From: Chelativorans sp. J32
Lineage (GTDB): Bacteria; Pseudomonadota; Alphaproteobacteria; Rhizobiales; Rhizobiaceae
Reading direction: 5' to 3'
Length of the DNA stretch: 64,000 nucleotides
NCBI RefSeq assembly: GCF_000518985.1
Contig: NZ_JAEQ01000004.1
Span: forward strand, 62,001 to 126,000
A program made the translations under genes and the position numbers. The notes beneath the pieces were generated by a model, which did not search any database, had not been told where the DNA came from, and was given only the letters and a program-made list of their open reading frames with translations. How positions within the stretch are numbered: the stretch's first letter is position 1; each line of letters opens with the position of its first letter. This document shows, piece after piece, positions 22,748-31,338 of this stretch.

Positions 22748-23634
22748 TGGCGAAGATATCCGTGGAGCTGGCAAAGCACCTTGAGCAGGAGATAACCACC
22801 CTATGCCATTGTTGGCGCGTAACGCGCGGCGATGGCGCGGTGATGGGTTTTACCGATCACGACCGGCGGGTCACCTGCGACGGCACCGTCTTCATGCCGG
22901 AAACGGGTCTTTCCGGCAGCGAAGCCCGGCACTCCTTCGGTCTTGCAGTCGATACCATGGATGTCGAGGGGGCGCTTTCCTCGCTCGACATCAGCGAAAG
23001 TGACATAGTGGCGGGCCTCTATGATGGTGCGACCGTCGAAACACTGCTCGTCAACTGGCAGGAGCCCCAGCAGTTCATGCGGCTGCGACGCGCGGTGATC
23101 GGTCAGATAACGCGTCGGGACGGGCGCTTTGTGGCCGAGCTTGAAAGCCCCGAGCGGGCGCTGGACCAAACCAACGGCCGCACGGTCCGGCGGCAGTGCG
23201 ATGCCGAATTGGGTGACGCGCGCTGCCGCGTGGATCTAGAAAATGCCCGGTGGCGAGGGGAGGGCGTGCTGACATCGGCCGAAGGCAACAGCATCCGCGT
23301 TTCGGGCCTGGACGGATTTACCAGCGGCTGGTTCGCAGACGGAATTCTAACCTGGAAATCGGGTGCAAGCGCCGGGAAGCGCGAGCGCGTTTCAGGGCAC
23401 AGGAAAGATGCTGATGGTGTCATGCTCGACCTCTGGCGCGACGCGGCGGCGATTGTGCAGCCCGGCGACCGTTTCGGCGTCAGCACTGGATGCGACAAGC
23501 AATTTTCCACCTGTAGGGCGAAGTTTTCGAACAGCGCCAATTTTCGTGGTTTCCCGCACCTGCCAGGGAATGACGCCGGCTACTCGTATGTCGTAGAGGG
23601 GCAGCTTTTCGATGGCGGCCCGATCGTCGAATGA
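22747..23634 (+). CDS. GTA tail tip hub protein, DUF2163/BR0599 (gp13)
   Basis: 295 residues. The N-terminal DUF2163 domain (HLEQEITTLCHCWRVTRGDGAVMGFTDHDR) and a C-terminal BR0599 domain containing RVSGHRKD, GDRFGVSTGCDKQFSTCRAKFSNSANFRGFPHLPG are complete, with a Cys cluster (C-x-x-x-x-x-x-C) probably binding an Fe-S cluster as reported for Rhodobacter gp13. It forms the hub of the tail tip. ATGA overlap with the peptidase gene. Confidence 0.93.
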   Translation: MAKISVELAKHLEQEITTLCHCWRVTRGDGAVMGFTDHDRRVTCDGTVFMPETGLSGSEARHSFGLAVDTMDVEGALSSLDISESDIVAGLYDGATVETLLVNWQEPQQFMRLRRAVIGQITRRDGRFVAELESPERALDQTNGRTVRRQCDAELGDARCRVDLENARWRGEGVLTSAEGNSIRVSGLDGFTSGWFADGILTWKSGASAGKRERVSGHRKDADGVMLDLWRDAAAIVQPGDRFGVSTGCDKQFSTCRAKFSNSANFRGFPHLPGNDAGYSYVVEGQLFDGGPIVE

Positions 23635-24080
23635 GGCGTGAGGAGACAGCACCGCCCGCGCTGGTGCTGGCAGAAGCGCTTTCCTGGATCGGCACGCCCT
23701 ACCGCCATCAGGCTAGCCGTAAAGGCGTGGGCTGCGACTGCCTGGGTCTGGTGCGAGGCGTATGGAAGGGCCTCTACGGAGAAGAGCCAGAGCGACCCGG
23801 CCCATACACAATGGATTGGGCGGAGGCGAGCGGCGAGGACCGATTGCTGGAAGCCGCAGAACGGCACTTCATCGCCCTTGGCAGGGATGATCTGGGGCCG
23901 GGGACGGTTGTGCTCTTCCGTTGGCGCGTGCACTCGCCCGCCAAGCATGTGGGCATACTCGCGGATAAGAACTCCTTCATCCACGCCTATGAAGGGCGGG
24001 GCGTCCTGGTCTCCGCCCTCGTTCCCCATTGGCGCCGGCGCATAGCCGGCATTTTCGCGTTTCCCGCACTGACGGAGTGA
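23631..24080 (+). CDS. GTA cell-wall peptidase, NlpC/P60 (gp14)
   Basis: 149 residues with the NlpC/P60 papain-like fold: GVGCDCLGLVRGVW with catalytic Cys37, HVGIL with catalytic His106 and a polar FIHAYEGRG segment behind it. It cuts peptidoglycan peptides so that GTA DNA can cross the recipient cell wall. It is encoded between hub and host-specificity genes in the usual GTA order, coupled by ATGA to gp13. Confidence 0.94.
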   Translation: MRREETAPPALVLAEALSWIGTPYRHQASRKGVGCDCLGLVRGVWKGLYGEEPERPGPYTMDWAEASGEDRLLEAAERHFIALGRDDLGPGTVVLFRWRVHSPAKHVGILADKNSFIHAYEGRGVLVSALVPHWRRRIAGIFAFPALTE

Positions 24081-24083
24081 TTC

Positions 24084-27000
24084 ATGGCAACCATCCTGCT
24101 GCAGGCGGCCGGCGCCTTTTTGGGCGGCGTGTTCGGCCCGATCGGAACCGCGATCGGCTCGGCCGCCGGCGCCATGGCGGGCTACGCGGTCGACCGGGCG
24201 TTGATTACAAGCACGCAACATTACAATGGGCCGCGCCTCACCTCGGCACAGCCGTTTACTGCAGAAGACGGCGCGCCTCTTCCGCGCCTTTATGGCACTG
24301 TGCGGACGAGCGGGACGCTTATATGGGCGACTCGTTTCGAGGAGCGGAGCACCACCAGCCGGCAAGGGGCAAAGGGTTGCCCGAAAGTTACGTCATTTTC
24401 CTATTTCGCCAATGTGGCCTTTGCTCTGTGCGAGGGGGAGATTGCCGGCGTGCGCCGTATCTGGGCCGACGGCAAGGAGGTGGACCGAAACGAGATCGAG
24501 TTGCGCGCCTATCCCGGCAGCGAGGATCAGCAGGTCGATCCTCTCATCGAAGCAAAGCAGGGGACGGACAATGCGCCCGCCTACCGCGGCACTGCCTATG
24601 TCGTGATTGAGCGCCTTCCCATCGATGCATATGGCCGGCGAATCCCGCAGTTCCAGTTCGAGGTCATCCGACCGGTCGGTGAACTCAATCGCCGGATCAG
24701 GTCTGTCGCGCTCATTCCCGGATCGACGGAATACGGGCTTTCTCCGAAACTCGTCCGCTCGGAGATCGCGCCCGGCGAGAGCCGGGCGCTGAACCGTCAT
24801 GTACTCACCGCGGCCACGGATCTTGAGGCTTCGTTGGACGAGCTTCAGATGCTTTGTCCCAATCTCGAGTCGGTGAGTCTCGTTGTGGCCTGGTTTGGTA
24901 CGGACTTGCGAGCGGGCGATTGCAAGATCAAGCCCATGGTGTCCCACAACGATTCCAAGGCCATGTCGATGGAGTGGCAGGTTTCGGGCCTGAACCGGGA
25001 AGATGCGCAGGTCGTCTCGCGCCATAATGGCGCTGTCGCCTATGGCGGAACGCCGACGGACCGCTCCGTGATGGAAGCCATCAAAGCAATCCATGCACGC
25101 GGCCTAAAAGTAGCCCTCTACCCCTTCATCATGATGGATGTGCCGGCCGACAATACGTTACCCGACCCTTATGGCAGCGGCAGCCAGGCAGCCTATCCAT
25201 GGCGCGGACGCATCACCTGCCATCCTGCGCCTGGTCGAGCGGGAACACCCGACAAGAGCTCCACCGTGCGAGCCGAGATCAAGGCCTTCGGCGGAACCGC
25301 CCGCCCCGGGCAATTTCATCTTGATGGCAAAACGGTCCGATTTACTGGTCGCCGCGAAGAATGGAGCTATCGGCGTTTTCTCCTCCATTATGCCCATGTC
25401 GCTGCGGCAGCGGGCGGGGTGGAAGCATTCCTCATCGGATCGGAGTTGCGCGGGCTTACGACGTTGAGGGACCATCAGAACCACTTTCCCTTTGTCGAAC
25501 TGTTGGAGGAATTGGCAACAGAGACCAGGGGAATTCTCGGGGACGAGACAGCAATCACCTATGCGGCTGACTGGACTGAATATTTCGGTCACCGGGCGTC
25601 AGACGGATCGGGCGACGTATTCTTCCATCTCGACAGCCTCTGGGCTCATCCCGCGATCACCGCGGTGGGCATCGACAATTACATGCCCCTGTCAGACTGG
25701 CGAGACCAGGACGTGGGTGGCGGCAACCCAGATGGTTTCAGCGGGCCTTATGATCCTGAAGGTTTGCGCAAGGGCATTACTTCAGGCGAAGGCTTCGACT
25801 GGTACTATGCGAGCGCAGGAGACCGCGCCGCCCGTCGTCGCACGCCTATTACCGACGGTGCGCTCGGCAAGCCGTGGGTGTTCCGTTACAAGGATCTGGT
25901 TGGTTGGTGGTCCAACCCGCACCACAATCGCGTGGGCGGCGTGGAGGAAGCGTCACCGACTGACTGGGTGCCGATGTCGAAGCCCATCCACTTCACCGAA
26001 CTTGGATGCGCGGCTGTGGACAAGGGACCGAACCAACCTAATGTTTTCGGCGATTCCAAATCGGCAGAAAGCACAGTCCCTTATTTTTCGTCAGGCGGCC
26101 GTTCGGACCTCGCGCAATACCGATTCCTGATGGCACACTACCGGCATTGGGAGGAAGGCGGATTAGCCGCCAATCCGATCTCGCCGGTCTACGGCAGACC
26201 GATGGTGGATGTGGGCCAGATCAGCATTTGGGCCTGGGACGCACGCCCCTTCCCGGCATTTCCGCTGCAAGCAGACGCCTGGGGGGATGGTGCAAACTGG
26301 TGGAGCGGGCATTGGCTAAACGGAAGGCTGAGCGGCGTTCCCATTGAGGCACTGATCGGCGAAATTCTGGCCAGTCACGGCCTGCCTCCTGCCGATACTT
26401 CTCGAGCGGACGGCGTGGTGACAGGCTATGCCGTTCTGAACCCCACGACAGCGCGGGCGGCGATCGAGCCGCTTGCAACGGTTTTCGGCATCGGTGCGGT
26501 GGATGACGGGGAGCGGCTCATCTTCGCGACGGAAGGCGAGGCGGCGGGGAAGCCCATCCTGCTAGATGAACTGGTGCTTGAGGGTGACCGCGAGGCGATC
26601 GAACGGCTGCGTCAGCCTGATCATGATTTGCCGGCGTTGATCCATGTCGATTTCACCGACCCTTTGAACAATCATCAGTCTGCGACCGTTGCTGCGGATT
26701 ATGTCGGCGCCAGAGGGAACGGCACCAGCTTCATTTCTTTTCCGGGAACGGTCAGCACGGGTGAGGCGGAAAGCCTCGCGCGCAGCCTGATGCGGCGAAC
26801 CTGGGATGGACGAGAGCGTATCACCTTCACCGTCCCGGCTGCGGAGCGCCGGATCCAGCCGGGAAGCATTGTTCGCCTGCCGAGTGAGGCAGAGGGCCCA
26901 GAATATCTGGTGGAGGAAATTGAGGATGGACTAGGGCGAGTCGTTAAGGCGAGACGCATCGTGCGCATCGCGGCTCCGCCTGCAAAAAATATACAGAATC

Positions 27001-27974
27001 CTGGAAATTCAGGGGAGGTATATCTGCCGAGCAGGCCTCATGCGCTTTTCCTGGACCTGCCCATGCGTTCTTCTCAGGATATGCCGCAGGATCAGTTCCG
27101 CCTAGCGACTCGGGCGGTGCCGTGGCGCTCACAGGCGGTGCTTGCTTCACCTGAGGATGGCGGCTTCGCCTTGCGCACAACGGTGGATCGTAGAGCGGTT
27201 ATCGGCATGCTGCGGCAGCCGCTGCCGGGTGGGCTAGCAGAGGGCCGGCTGGATTGCTCGTCAACGCTCGACGTCCATCTTCTCGATGGAGAACTGCAAA
27301 GCATCTCAACCATCCGAATGCTGAGCGGCGCGAATGCAGCCGCCGTTCGGTCGAGGCTGGGGGTGTGGGAGGTCCTGCAGTTCCAGGACGCAGAGGAAAT
27401 AGAGCCGTCAGTGTGGAGACTGCAAAAGCTCTTGAGGGGCCAGCTCGGCACCGGTGATGCGATGCAAGCAGGGGCGGAGAGCGGCGCCCCCTTGGTATTC
27501 CTCGATGAAGCGGTGGCACCGGCGGGACTTAAGGCCGAAGAAATCGGTCTTAAGCTCAATTGGCGTGTCGGACCGTTTGGGTACGACATTTCGAACGAAT
27601 ACTTCCTGAAGACCGCAGCAGAAGGTGGGATGAGAGCCCTTCTGCCGCTTTCTCCGGTGCATGTGAAGAGCCACATCCAGGATGGAGATCTGCATCTATC
27701 CTGGATCAGGCGCGGACGCGTCGATGCGGACAGCTGGATGGGAGAAGATATCCCACTCGGGGAAGAACAAGAGCTCTACCGGCTCGAGATCGCCCGTCCG
27801 TCGGGTGAGCTGGTGAGAACCGTCACCGCGAGCAGGCCAGCTTGGACCTATACCGCAACCATGCTGGCGGCCGACTTGCCGCTTCGGCCGGCGACCATAG
27901 AAGTATCCATAGCGCAGGTAAGCGCGGCCCTTGGGCCGGGCCTGTCCGCCAGACGGACTATCCAGCTGGGCTGA
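24084..27974 (+). CDS. GTA host-specificity / tail tip megatron protein (gp15)
   Basis: 1296 residues. The N-terminus has a Gly/Ala-rich hydrophobic stretch (LGGVFGPIGTAIGSAAGAMAGYAVD) that may insert into the host membrane. A large GTA TIM-barrel-like (glycoside hydrolase-like) domain follows (about 420-720, with GIDNYMPLSDWRDQD and WWSNPHHNRVGGVEE), then a phage tail-3-type hub domain (about 770-930) and C-terminal beta modules that contact the receptor. Length is close to Rhodobacter gp15. It completes the tail tip and determines attachment. Confidence 0.94.
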   Translation: MATILLQAAGAFLGGVFGPIGTAIGSAAGAMAGYAVDRALITSTQHYNGPRLTSAQPFTAEDGAPLPRLYGTVRTSGTLIWATRFEERSTTSRQGAKGCPKVTSFSYFANVAFALCEGEIAGVRRIWADGKEVDRNEIELRAYPGSEDQQVDPLIEAKQGTDNAPAYRGTAYVVIERLPIDAYGRRIPQFQFEVIRPVGELNRRIRSVALIPGSTEYGLSPKLVRSEIAPGESRALNRHVLTAATDLEASLDELQMLCPNLESVSLVVAWFGTDLRAGDCKIKPMVSHNDSKAMSMEWQVSGLNREDAQVVSRHNGAVAYGGTPTDRSVMEAIKAIHARGLKVALYPFIMMDVPADNTLPDPYGSGSQAAYPWRGRITCHPAPGRAGTPDKSSTVRAEIKAFGGTARPGQFHLDGKTVRFTGRREEWSYRRFLLHYAHVAAAAGGVEAFLIGSELRGLTTLRDHQNHFPFVELLEELATETRGILGDETAITYAADWTEYFGHRASDGSGDVFFHLDSLWAHPAITAVGIDNYMPLSDWRDQDVGGGNPDGFSGPYDPEGLRKGITSGEGFDWYYASAGDRAARRRTPITDGALGKPWVFRYKDLVGWWSNPHHNRVGGVEEASPTDWVPMSKPIHFTELGCAAVDKGPNQPNVFGDSKSAESTVPYFSSGGRSDLAQYRFLMAHYRHWEEGGLAANPISPVYGRPMVDVGQISIWAWDARPFPAFPLQADAWGDGANWWSGHWLNGRLSGVPIEALIGEILASHGLPPADTSRADGVVTGYAVLNPTTARAAIEPLATVFGIGAVDDGERLIFATEGEAAGKPILLDELVLEGDREAIERLRQPDHDLPALIHVDFTDPLNNHQSATVAADYVGARGNGTSFISFPGTVSTGEAESLARSLMRRTWDGRERITFTVPAAERRIQPGSIVRLPSEAEGPEYLVEEIEDGLGRVVKARRIVRIAAPPAKNIQNPGNSGEVYLPSRPHALFLDLPMRSSQDMPQDQFRLATRAVPWRSQAVLASPEDGGFALRTTVDRRAVIGMLRQPLPGGLAEGRLDCSSTLDVHLLDGELQSISTIRMLSGANAAAVRSRLGVWEVLQFQDAEEIEPSVWRLQKLLRGQLGTGDAMQAGAESGAPLVFLDEAVAPAGLKAEEIGLKLNWRVGPFGYDISNEYFLKTAAEGGMRALLPLSPVHVKSHIQDGDLHLSWIRRGRVDADSWMGEDIPLGEEQELYRLEIARPSGELVRTVTASRPAWTYTATMLAADLPLRPATIEVSIAQVSAALGPGLSARRTIQLG

Positions 27975-28006
27975 ACATTATCCAACAAGCAAGAGGAGTA
28001 TCTGGA

Positions 28007-28213
28007 ATGGTGGAAACGAAACCATGGTACCTGTCGCGCACCATTTGGGCGTCGGTGGTTACGGTGGCTGCGGCTGTAGGCAGCCTGTTTGGGCTGCCGG
28101 TCGAACAGTTCGATGATCCGGCCGTAGTGGAAACGCTATTGCAGGCCATCACCGCCATATCGGGACTGTTTGCAATCTTTGGACGGCTGGCTGCGGATTC
28201 ACGCATTCACTAA
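28007..28213 (+). CDS. Small holin-like membrane protein at the end of the GTA cluster
   Basis: 68 residues from ATG 28007, with AAGAGGAG upstream. A polar start (MVETKPWYLSRTIW) leads into two hydrophobic helices (about 15-32 and 46-60) and a short basic tail. The PWY-SRTIW opening and layout resemble small phage proteins annotated as holins. It would give the cluster its own membrane-permeabilising factor for particle release. Homology to a proven holin is not established from sequence alone. It is the last gene before a strong terminator. Confidence 0.65.
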   Translation: MVETKPWYLSRTIWASVVTVAAAVGSLFGLPVEQFDDPAVVETLLQAITAISGLFAIFGRLAADSRIH

Positions 28214-28219
28214 AAGGCG

Positions 28220-28256
28220 GTCCCACGTGCGTAACCCGCGCGTGGGACTTTGTTTT
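28220..28256 (+). terminator. Intrinsic terminator closing the GTA cluster
   Basis: GTCCCACGTGCG pairs with CGCGCGTGGGAC (28237-28248), nearly perfect over 12 bases, followed by TTTGTTTT. It starts 7 bases after the holin-like stop codon and marks the end of the cluster. Confidence 0.85.
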
Positions 28257-28314
28257 CTGGCCTGGGCCGTGATTGTTCATTCCCCATTCAGCCCTGTTGG
28301 GTTAGATAGGAGAC

Positions 28315-28608
28315 ATGAAAAAGAGCCGCAGAAAACTTTCAGGGTTGGTGAATGTCGCGGGGGCGTTAGGGCTACTGGTCACGAGCGCCTACGGCCAGGT
28401 TTCCGAGACTTTGTCGCCCATACTTCTTGCACAAGGCGCGGATTGCTATGCGATCGGACAGCAGATCGCAGCACAGCAGGGCGGCACGCTTGCCGGCGCT
28501 TCTGCGGAAACTCGAGGCGGGACCGTTGTCTGCCGGATCGTCATTCTGGTCCCGGCACGAGATGGCGAGCGACCCCGGCGGGTAGAAGTAACTGTACCGT
28601 TGCGATAA
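28315..28608 (+). CDS. Small exported protein preceding feuP
   Basis: 97 residues with a clear signal peptide (KKSRRKLSGLVNVAGALGLLVTSAYG, cleavage near residue 27). The mature domain of about 70 residues has two Cys (ADCYAIG and VVCRIVI) that could form a disulfide and a beta-rich end (RRVEVTVPL). Located 36 bases before the response regulator, it is probably the first gene of the feu operon. Its layout suggests a periplasmic modulator of the sensor kinase. In S. meliloti FeuQ is restrained by a small periplasmic protein (FeuN), but I cannot say that this is its homologue. Confidence 0.75.
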   Translation: MKKSRRKLSGLVNVAGALGLLVTSAYGQVSETLSPILLAQGADCYAIGQQIAAQQGGTLAGASAETRGGTVVCRIVILVPARDGERPRRVEVTVPLR

Positions 28609-28644
28609 TCAACGATCTGATTCAACAGTTGGGCTGCCCCCCTT

Positions 28645-29310
28645 ATGCGCATTCTGGTTATTGAGGATGACAAGGACCTGAACCGGCAGATATGTGCCGC
28701 TCTCACGGATGCCGGCTATGTCGTCGACCGGGCATTCGACGGGGAGGAAGGGCACTTCCTCGGCGACACTGAGCCCTATGACGCCATCGTACTCGATATC
28801 GGCCTGCCGCAGATGGACGGGATAAGCGTGCTGGAACGGTGGCGGCGTGACGGACGCAAGATGCCAGTCCTGATCCTCACAGCGCGAGACCGTTGGAGCG
28901 ACAAGGTCGCGGGTATCGATGCGGGCGCGGACGATTACGTCACGAAACCGTTCCATATGGAGGAAGTGCTGGCACGTGTTCGTGCACTGATCCGCCGGGC
29001 CGCCGGCCATGCTTCATCCGAACTTTTCTGCGGACCGCTGCGCCTCGACACCAAGGCATCAAAGGCCGATATCGACGGAGTGCCGTTGAAGCTTACGTCG
29101 CATGAATACCGGATGCTTGCCTATCTGATGCATCACAAGGGTTCAGTCGTTTCGCGGACGGAGCTGGTCGAGCATCTTTACGATCAGGATTTCGACCGAG
29201 ACTCCAACACGATCGAAGTCTTTGTCGGACGCTTGCGCAGGAAGCTCGGGGTAGATTTGATCGAGACCGTGCGGGGTATGGGATACCGCATGCGCGAGCC
29301 GAATGATTGA
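28645..29310 (+). CDS. feuP: FeuP-type OmpR-family response regulator
   Basis: 221 residues: a receiver domain with acidic pocket EDD (7-9), phospho-acceptor Asp51 and Lys101, and a winged-helix DNA-binding domain from about residue 125 (LKLTSHEYRMLAYLMHH, then DSNTIEVFVGRLRRKL and RGMGYRM). The sequence looks very close to rhizobial FeuP, including ARDRWSDKVAGIDAGADDYVTKPFHMEEVLAR. In S. meliloti FeuPQ controls export of cyclic beta-glucan (ndvA) in response to low osmolarity. It overlaps the kinase by 8 bases. Confidence 0.88.
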   Translation: MRILVIEDDKDLNRQICAALTDAGYVVDRAFDGEEGHFLGDTEPYDAIVLDIGLPQMDGISVLERWRRDGRKMPVLILTARDRWSDKVAGIDAGADDYVTKPFHMEEVLARVRALIRRAAGHASSELFCGPLRLDTKASKADIDGVPLKLTSHEYRMLAYLMHHKGSVVSRTELVEHLYDQDFDRDSNTIEVFVGRLRRKLGVDLIETVRGMGYRMREPND

Positions 29311-30733
29311 TGAGGCGGATCACGCGTTAAACGCCCCAGGGGCAAGCATGATGGCGCGGTTCTCGCATTTGCCACGCACGCTCACCTTCCGCGTTGTGGC
29401 CTTTTCATCCATCTGGGCGATGATTGCCCTCGTCGTCATCGCGACCGTGATTTCCACTCTGTTCCGGCAGGTGAGCGAGCGCGGTTTTGACAATGTTCTA
29501 TCCGCCCATCTCTTCAATCTGATCGCCTCGGTAAGTGCGACCGAAGAGGGCATGCTGGTGGGAAGCCCCAATCTAGGCGATCTCCGGTTCTCGGAGCCTT
29601 TATCGGGTTGGTACTGGTCGGTGGAGCCGGTATCTCCGGCACTACGCAACCAGTTGCACTCGCCCTCGCTGGTCACTCCGGTGAGGTCCCCGTCGACGGC
29701 CGATATGGCCTTTGACCGCAATTTCCAGCGCAAATACCTGGAAGAGGGCCCCGGCGGCGAGCAGATCGAGGTGCTGGAAGCCGAAATCGTGCTCGACCAG
29801 CTCGATCGGATCGCTCGCTTTCGCGTCATGGGCAATCGGAGCGAGCTCGAACAGGAGATTTCTGATTTCTCTGGGCGGCTCTATGCCTATCTCGGCATTT
29901 TCGGCGTTGGGATGATCGCTATCAATGTGTTCGCGATCCTCATCGCATTGAAGCCTCTGGGAAGTATCAGGCGAGCACTTGCGAACATACGCGCCGGTAC
30001 GGCTGAGCGGCTATCAGGACCTTTCCCCGCGGAAATTGCTCCGTTGGCCGAGGAAACAAACGCCCTAATCGAGAGCAACCGACGAATCATCGAACGCGCA
30101 CGCACGCAGGTCGGGAATCTGGCTCATTCACTCAAGACGCCGCTTGCGGTCCTTATGAATGAGGGCAGGTCTCTCGGGGGAGAGCAGGGGGCGCTAATAA
30201 CGGCTCATGCGGAAGCCATGCAGAAGCAGATCGATCACTATCTGCAACGTGCCCGCGCCGTCGCACAGAGAAGCACGCTGGCCACGCGCAGCTCGGTGAA
30301 CCAGACCTTGGCGAGGATGGGCCGGGTTACCGAAAAGCTCAATCCCGACAAGATGCTTGAGCTGCAAATGCCCGAGGCCGAGGTAACTTTCGTAGGTGAG
30401 CGCGAAGATCTGGAGGAGATCACAGGAAACCTCCTGGAAAACGCGATGAAATGGGCAGATCGGAAAGTGGTGCTTACGTTGCAACCAGTCGAAGTGAATG
30501 GGGCGGACCCGCGCAGATTTCGTATTGCGATCGAGGATGACGGCCCGGGAATCCCCGAAGATCAGGCGCGGCAGGCATTGAAACGCGGACGCAGACTCGA
30601 CGAAAGCAAGCCAGGCACTGGTCTGGGCTTGGCCATCGTGGCCGACCTCGTGAAAGAATATGGAGGGACGCTGGCACTCGAGCGGTCGCGATTGGGAGGC
30701 CTTCGCGCTGAGGTAGTGCTACCGGCGGCGTAA
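29303..30733 (+). CDS. feuQ: FeuQ-type sensor histidine kinase
   Basis: 476 residues with two membrane helices (about 33-53 and 195-217) around a periplasmic domain of ~140 residues. A HAMP segment follows, then HisKA with NLAHSLKTPLAV (His275) and HATPase_c with ENAMKW, DDGPGIP and GTGLGLAIVADL. PhoQ-like organisation. It starts 8 bases before the end of feuP, so the pair is coupled. The genomic order feuP-feuQ-cycH matches S. meliloti. Substrate signal unknown from sequence; osmolarity in the model organism. Confidence 0.87.
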   Translation: MIDEADHALNAPGASMMARFSHLPRTLTFRVVAFSSIWAMIALVVIATVISTLFRQVSERGFDNVLSAHLFNLIASVSATEEGMLVGSPNLGDLRFSEPLSGWYWSVEPVSPALRNQLHSPSLVTPVRSPSTADMAFDRNFQRKYLEEGPGGEQIEVLEAEIVLDQLDRIARFRVMGNRSELEQEISDFSGRLYAYLGIFGVGMIAINVFAILIALKPLGSIRRALANIRAGTAERLSGPFPAEIAPLAEETNALIESNRRIIERARTQVGNLAHSLKTPLAVLMNEGRSLGGEQGALITAHAEAMQKQIDHYLQRARAVAQRSTLATRSSVNQTLARMGRVTEKLNPDKMLELQMPEAEVTFVGEREDLEEITGNLLENAMKWADRKVVLTLQPVEVNGADPRRFRIAIEDDGPGIPEDQARQALKRGRRLDESKPGTGLGLAIVADLVKEYGGTLALERSRLGGLRAEVVLPAA

Positions 30734-30817
30734 CATCGCGACGAGAAACGTGGACAAAATTCCGTCAAACATGAACTATAGTCGCGGCGCGGTTTCGCGG
30801 CGGAGGGCGAGAGCAGC

Positions 30818-31240
30818 ATGAGACTATCGGCTGTAGCCATACTGGTTGGTTTCCTGCTTTCCGGCTGTGCCGCCGGAGGCTTTTCCCGCACGGTCGACGT
30901 AAGGGCGAGCTCGGGGCAGACCTCTGTGCGCGCGATCGGCGGGATAGTCGGCGGCGGCCTCATCATGGGAAACTTGGGCGCGGACCTCAATCGCCGGGAG
31001 CGCATGGCCGGAATTGACGCCGAGTATAAGGCCCTCGAATCAGCGCCTGCAGGCCAGCCGGTGAACTGGCGTGACGAGCGGACGGGACATGGCGGTACGG
31101 TTACCGCCTCTCAGCCCTACCGGGTCGGCTCTCAGGACTGCCGTCCCTATTCGCACAGAATAACGGCAGCTGGCGGAACCCGCACCTCGCGCGGCACGGC
31201 CTGCCGTAACCCGGACGGAAGCTGGACTTTGCTCGAATAG
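30818..31240 (+). CDS. Surface-antigen-like lipoprotein (RT0821/Lpp0805 type)
   Basis: 140 residues with a lipoprotein signal (MRLSAVAILVGFLLSGC, lipobox LLSGC, Cys17). A Gly-rich stretch (AIGGIVGGGLIMGNLGADLNRRERM) is followed by a C-terminal beta domain (PVNWRDERTGHGGTVTASQPY...CRPYSHRI...GTACRNPDGSWTLL), the usual layout of the 17 kDa-type surface antigen family in alphaproteobacteria. Probably an outer-membrane lipoprotein. GGCGGAGGGCGAGAGCAGC precedes the ATG. It stands between feuQ and ccmI on the same strand. Confidence 0.83.
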   Translation: MRLSAVAILVGFLLSGCAAGGFSRTVDVRASSGQTSVRAIGGIVGGGLIMGNLGADLNRRERMAGIDAEYKALESAPAGQPVNWRDERTGHGGTVTASQPYRVGSQDCRPYSHRITAAGGTRTSRGTACRNPDGSWTLLE

Positions 31241-31338
31241 CTGTTCCATTGGCCGGTAGACCGTGCCGGAGCACCGTCGCGGAAATGCCGCATCCAACAG
31301 CGGTTGGCAGCGCGCAACAAGACGGATATTGAACCACC

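Noticed and set aside
13496-28213. Interpretation as an active or decaying prophage
   Set aside because: No integrase, excisionase, repressor, replication or attachment-site genes or flanking repeats are visible, and the gene order is that of GTA clusters.
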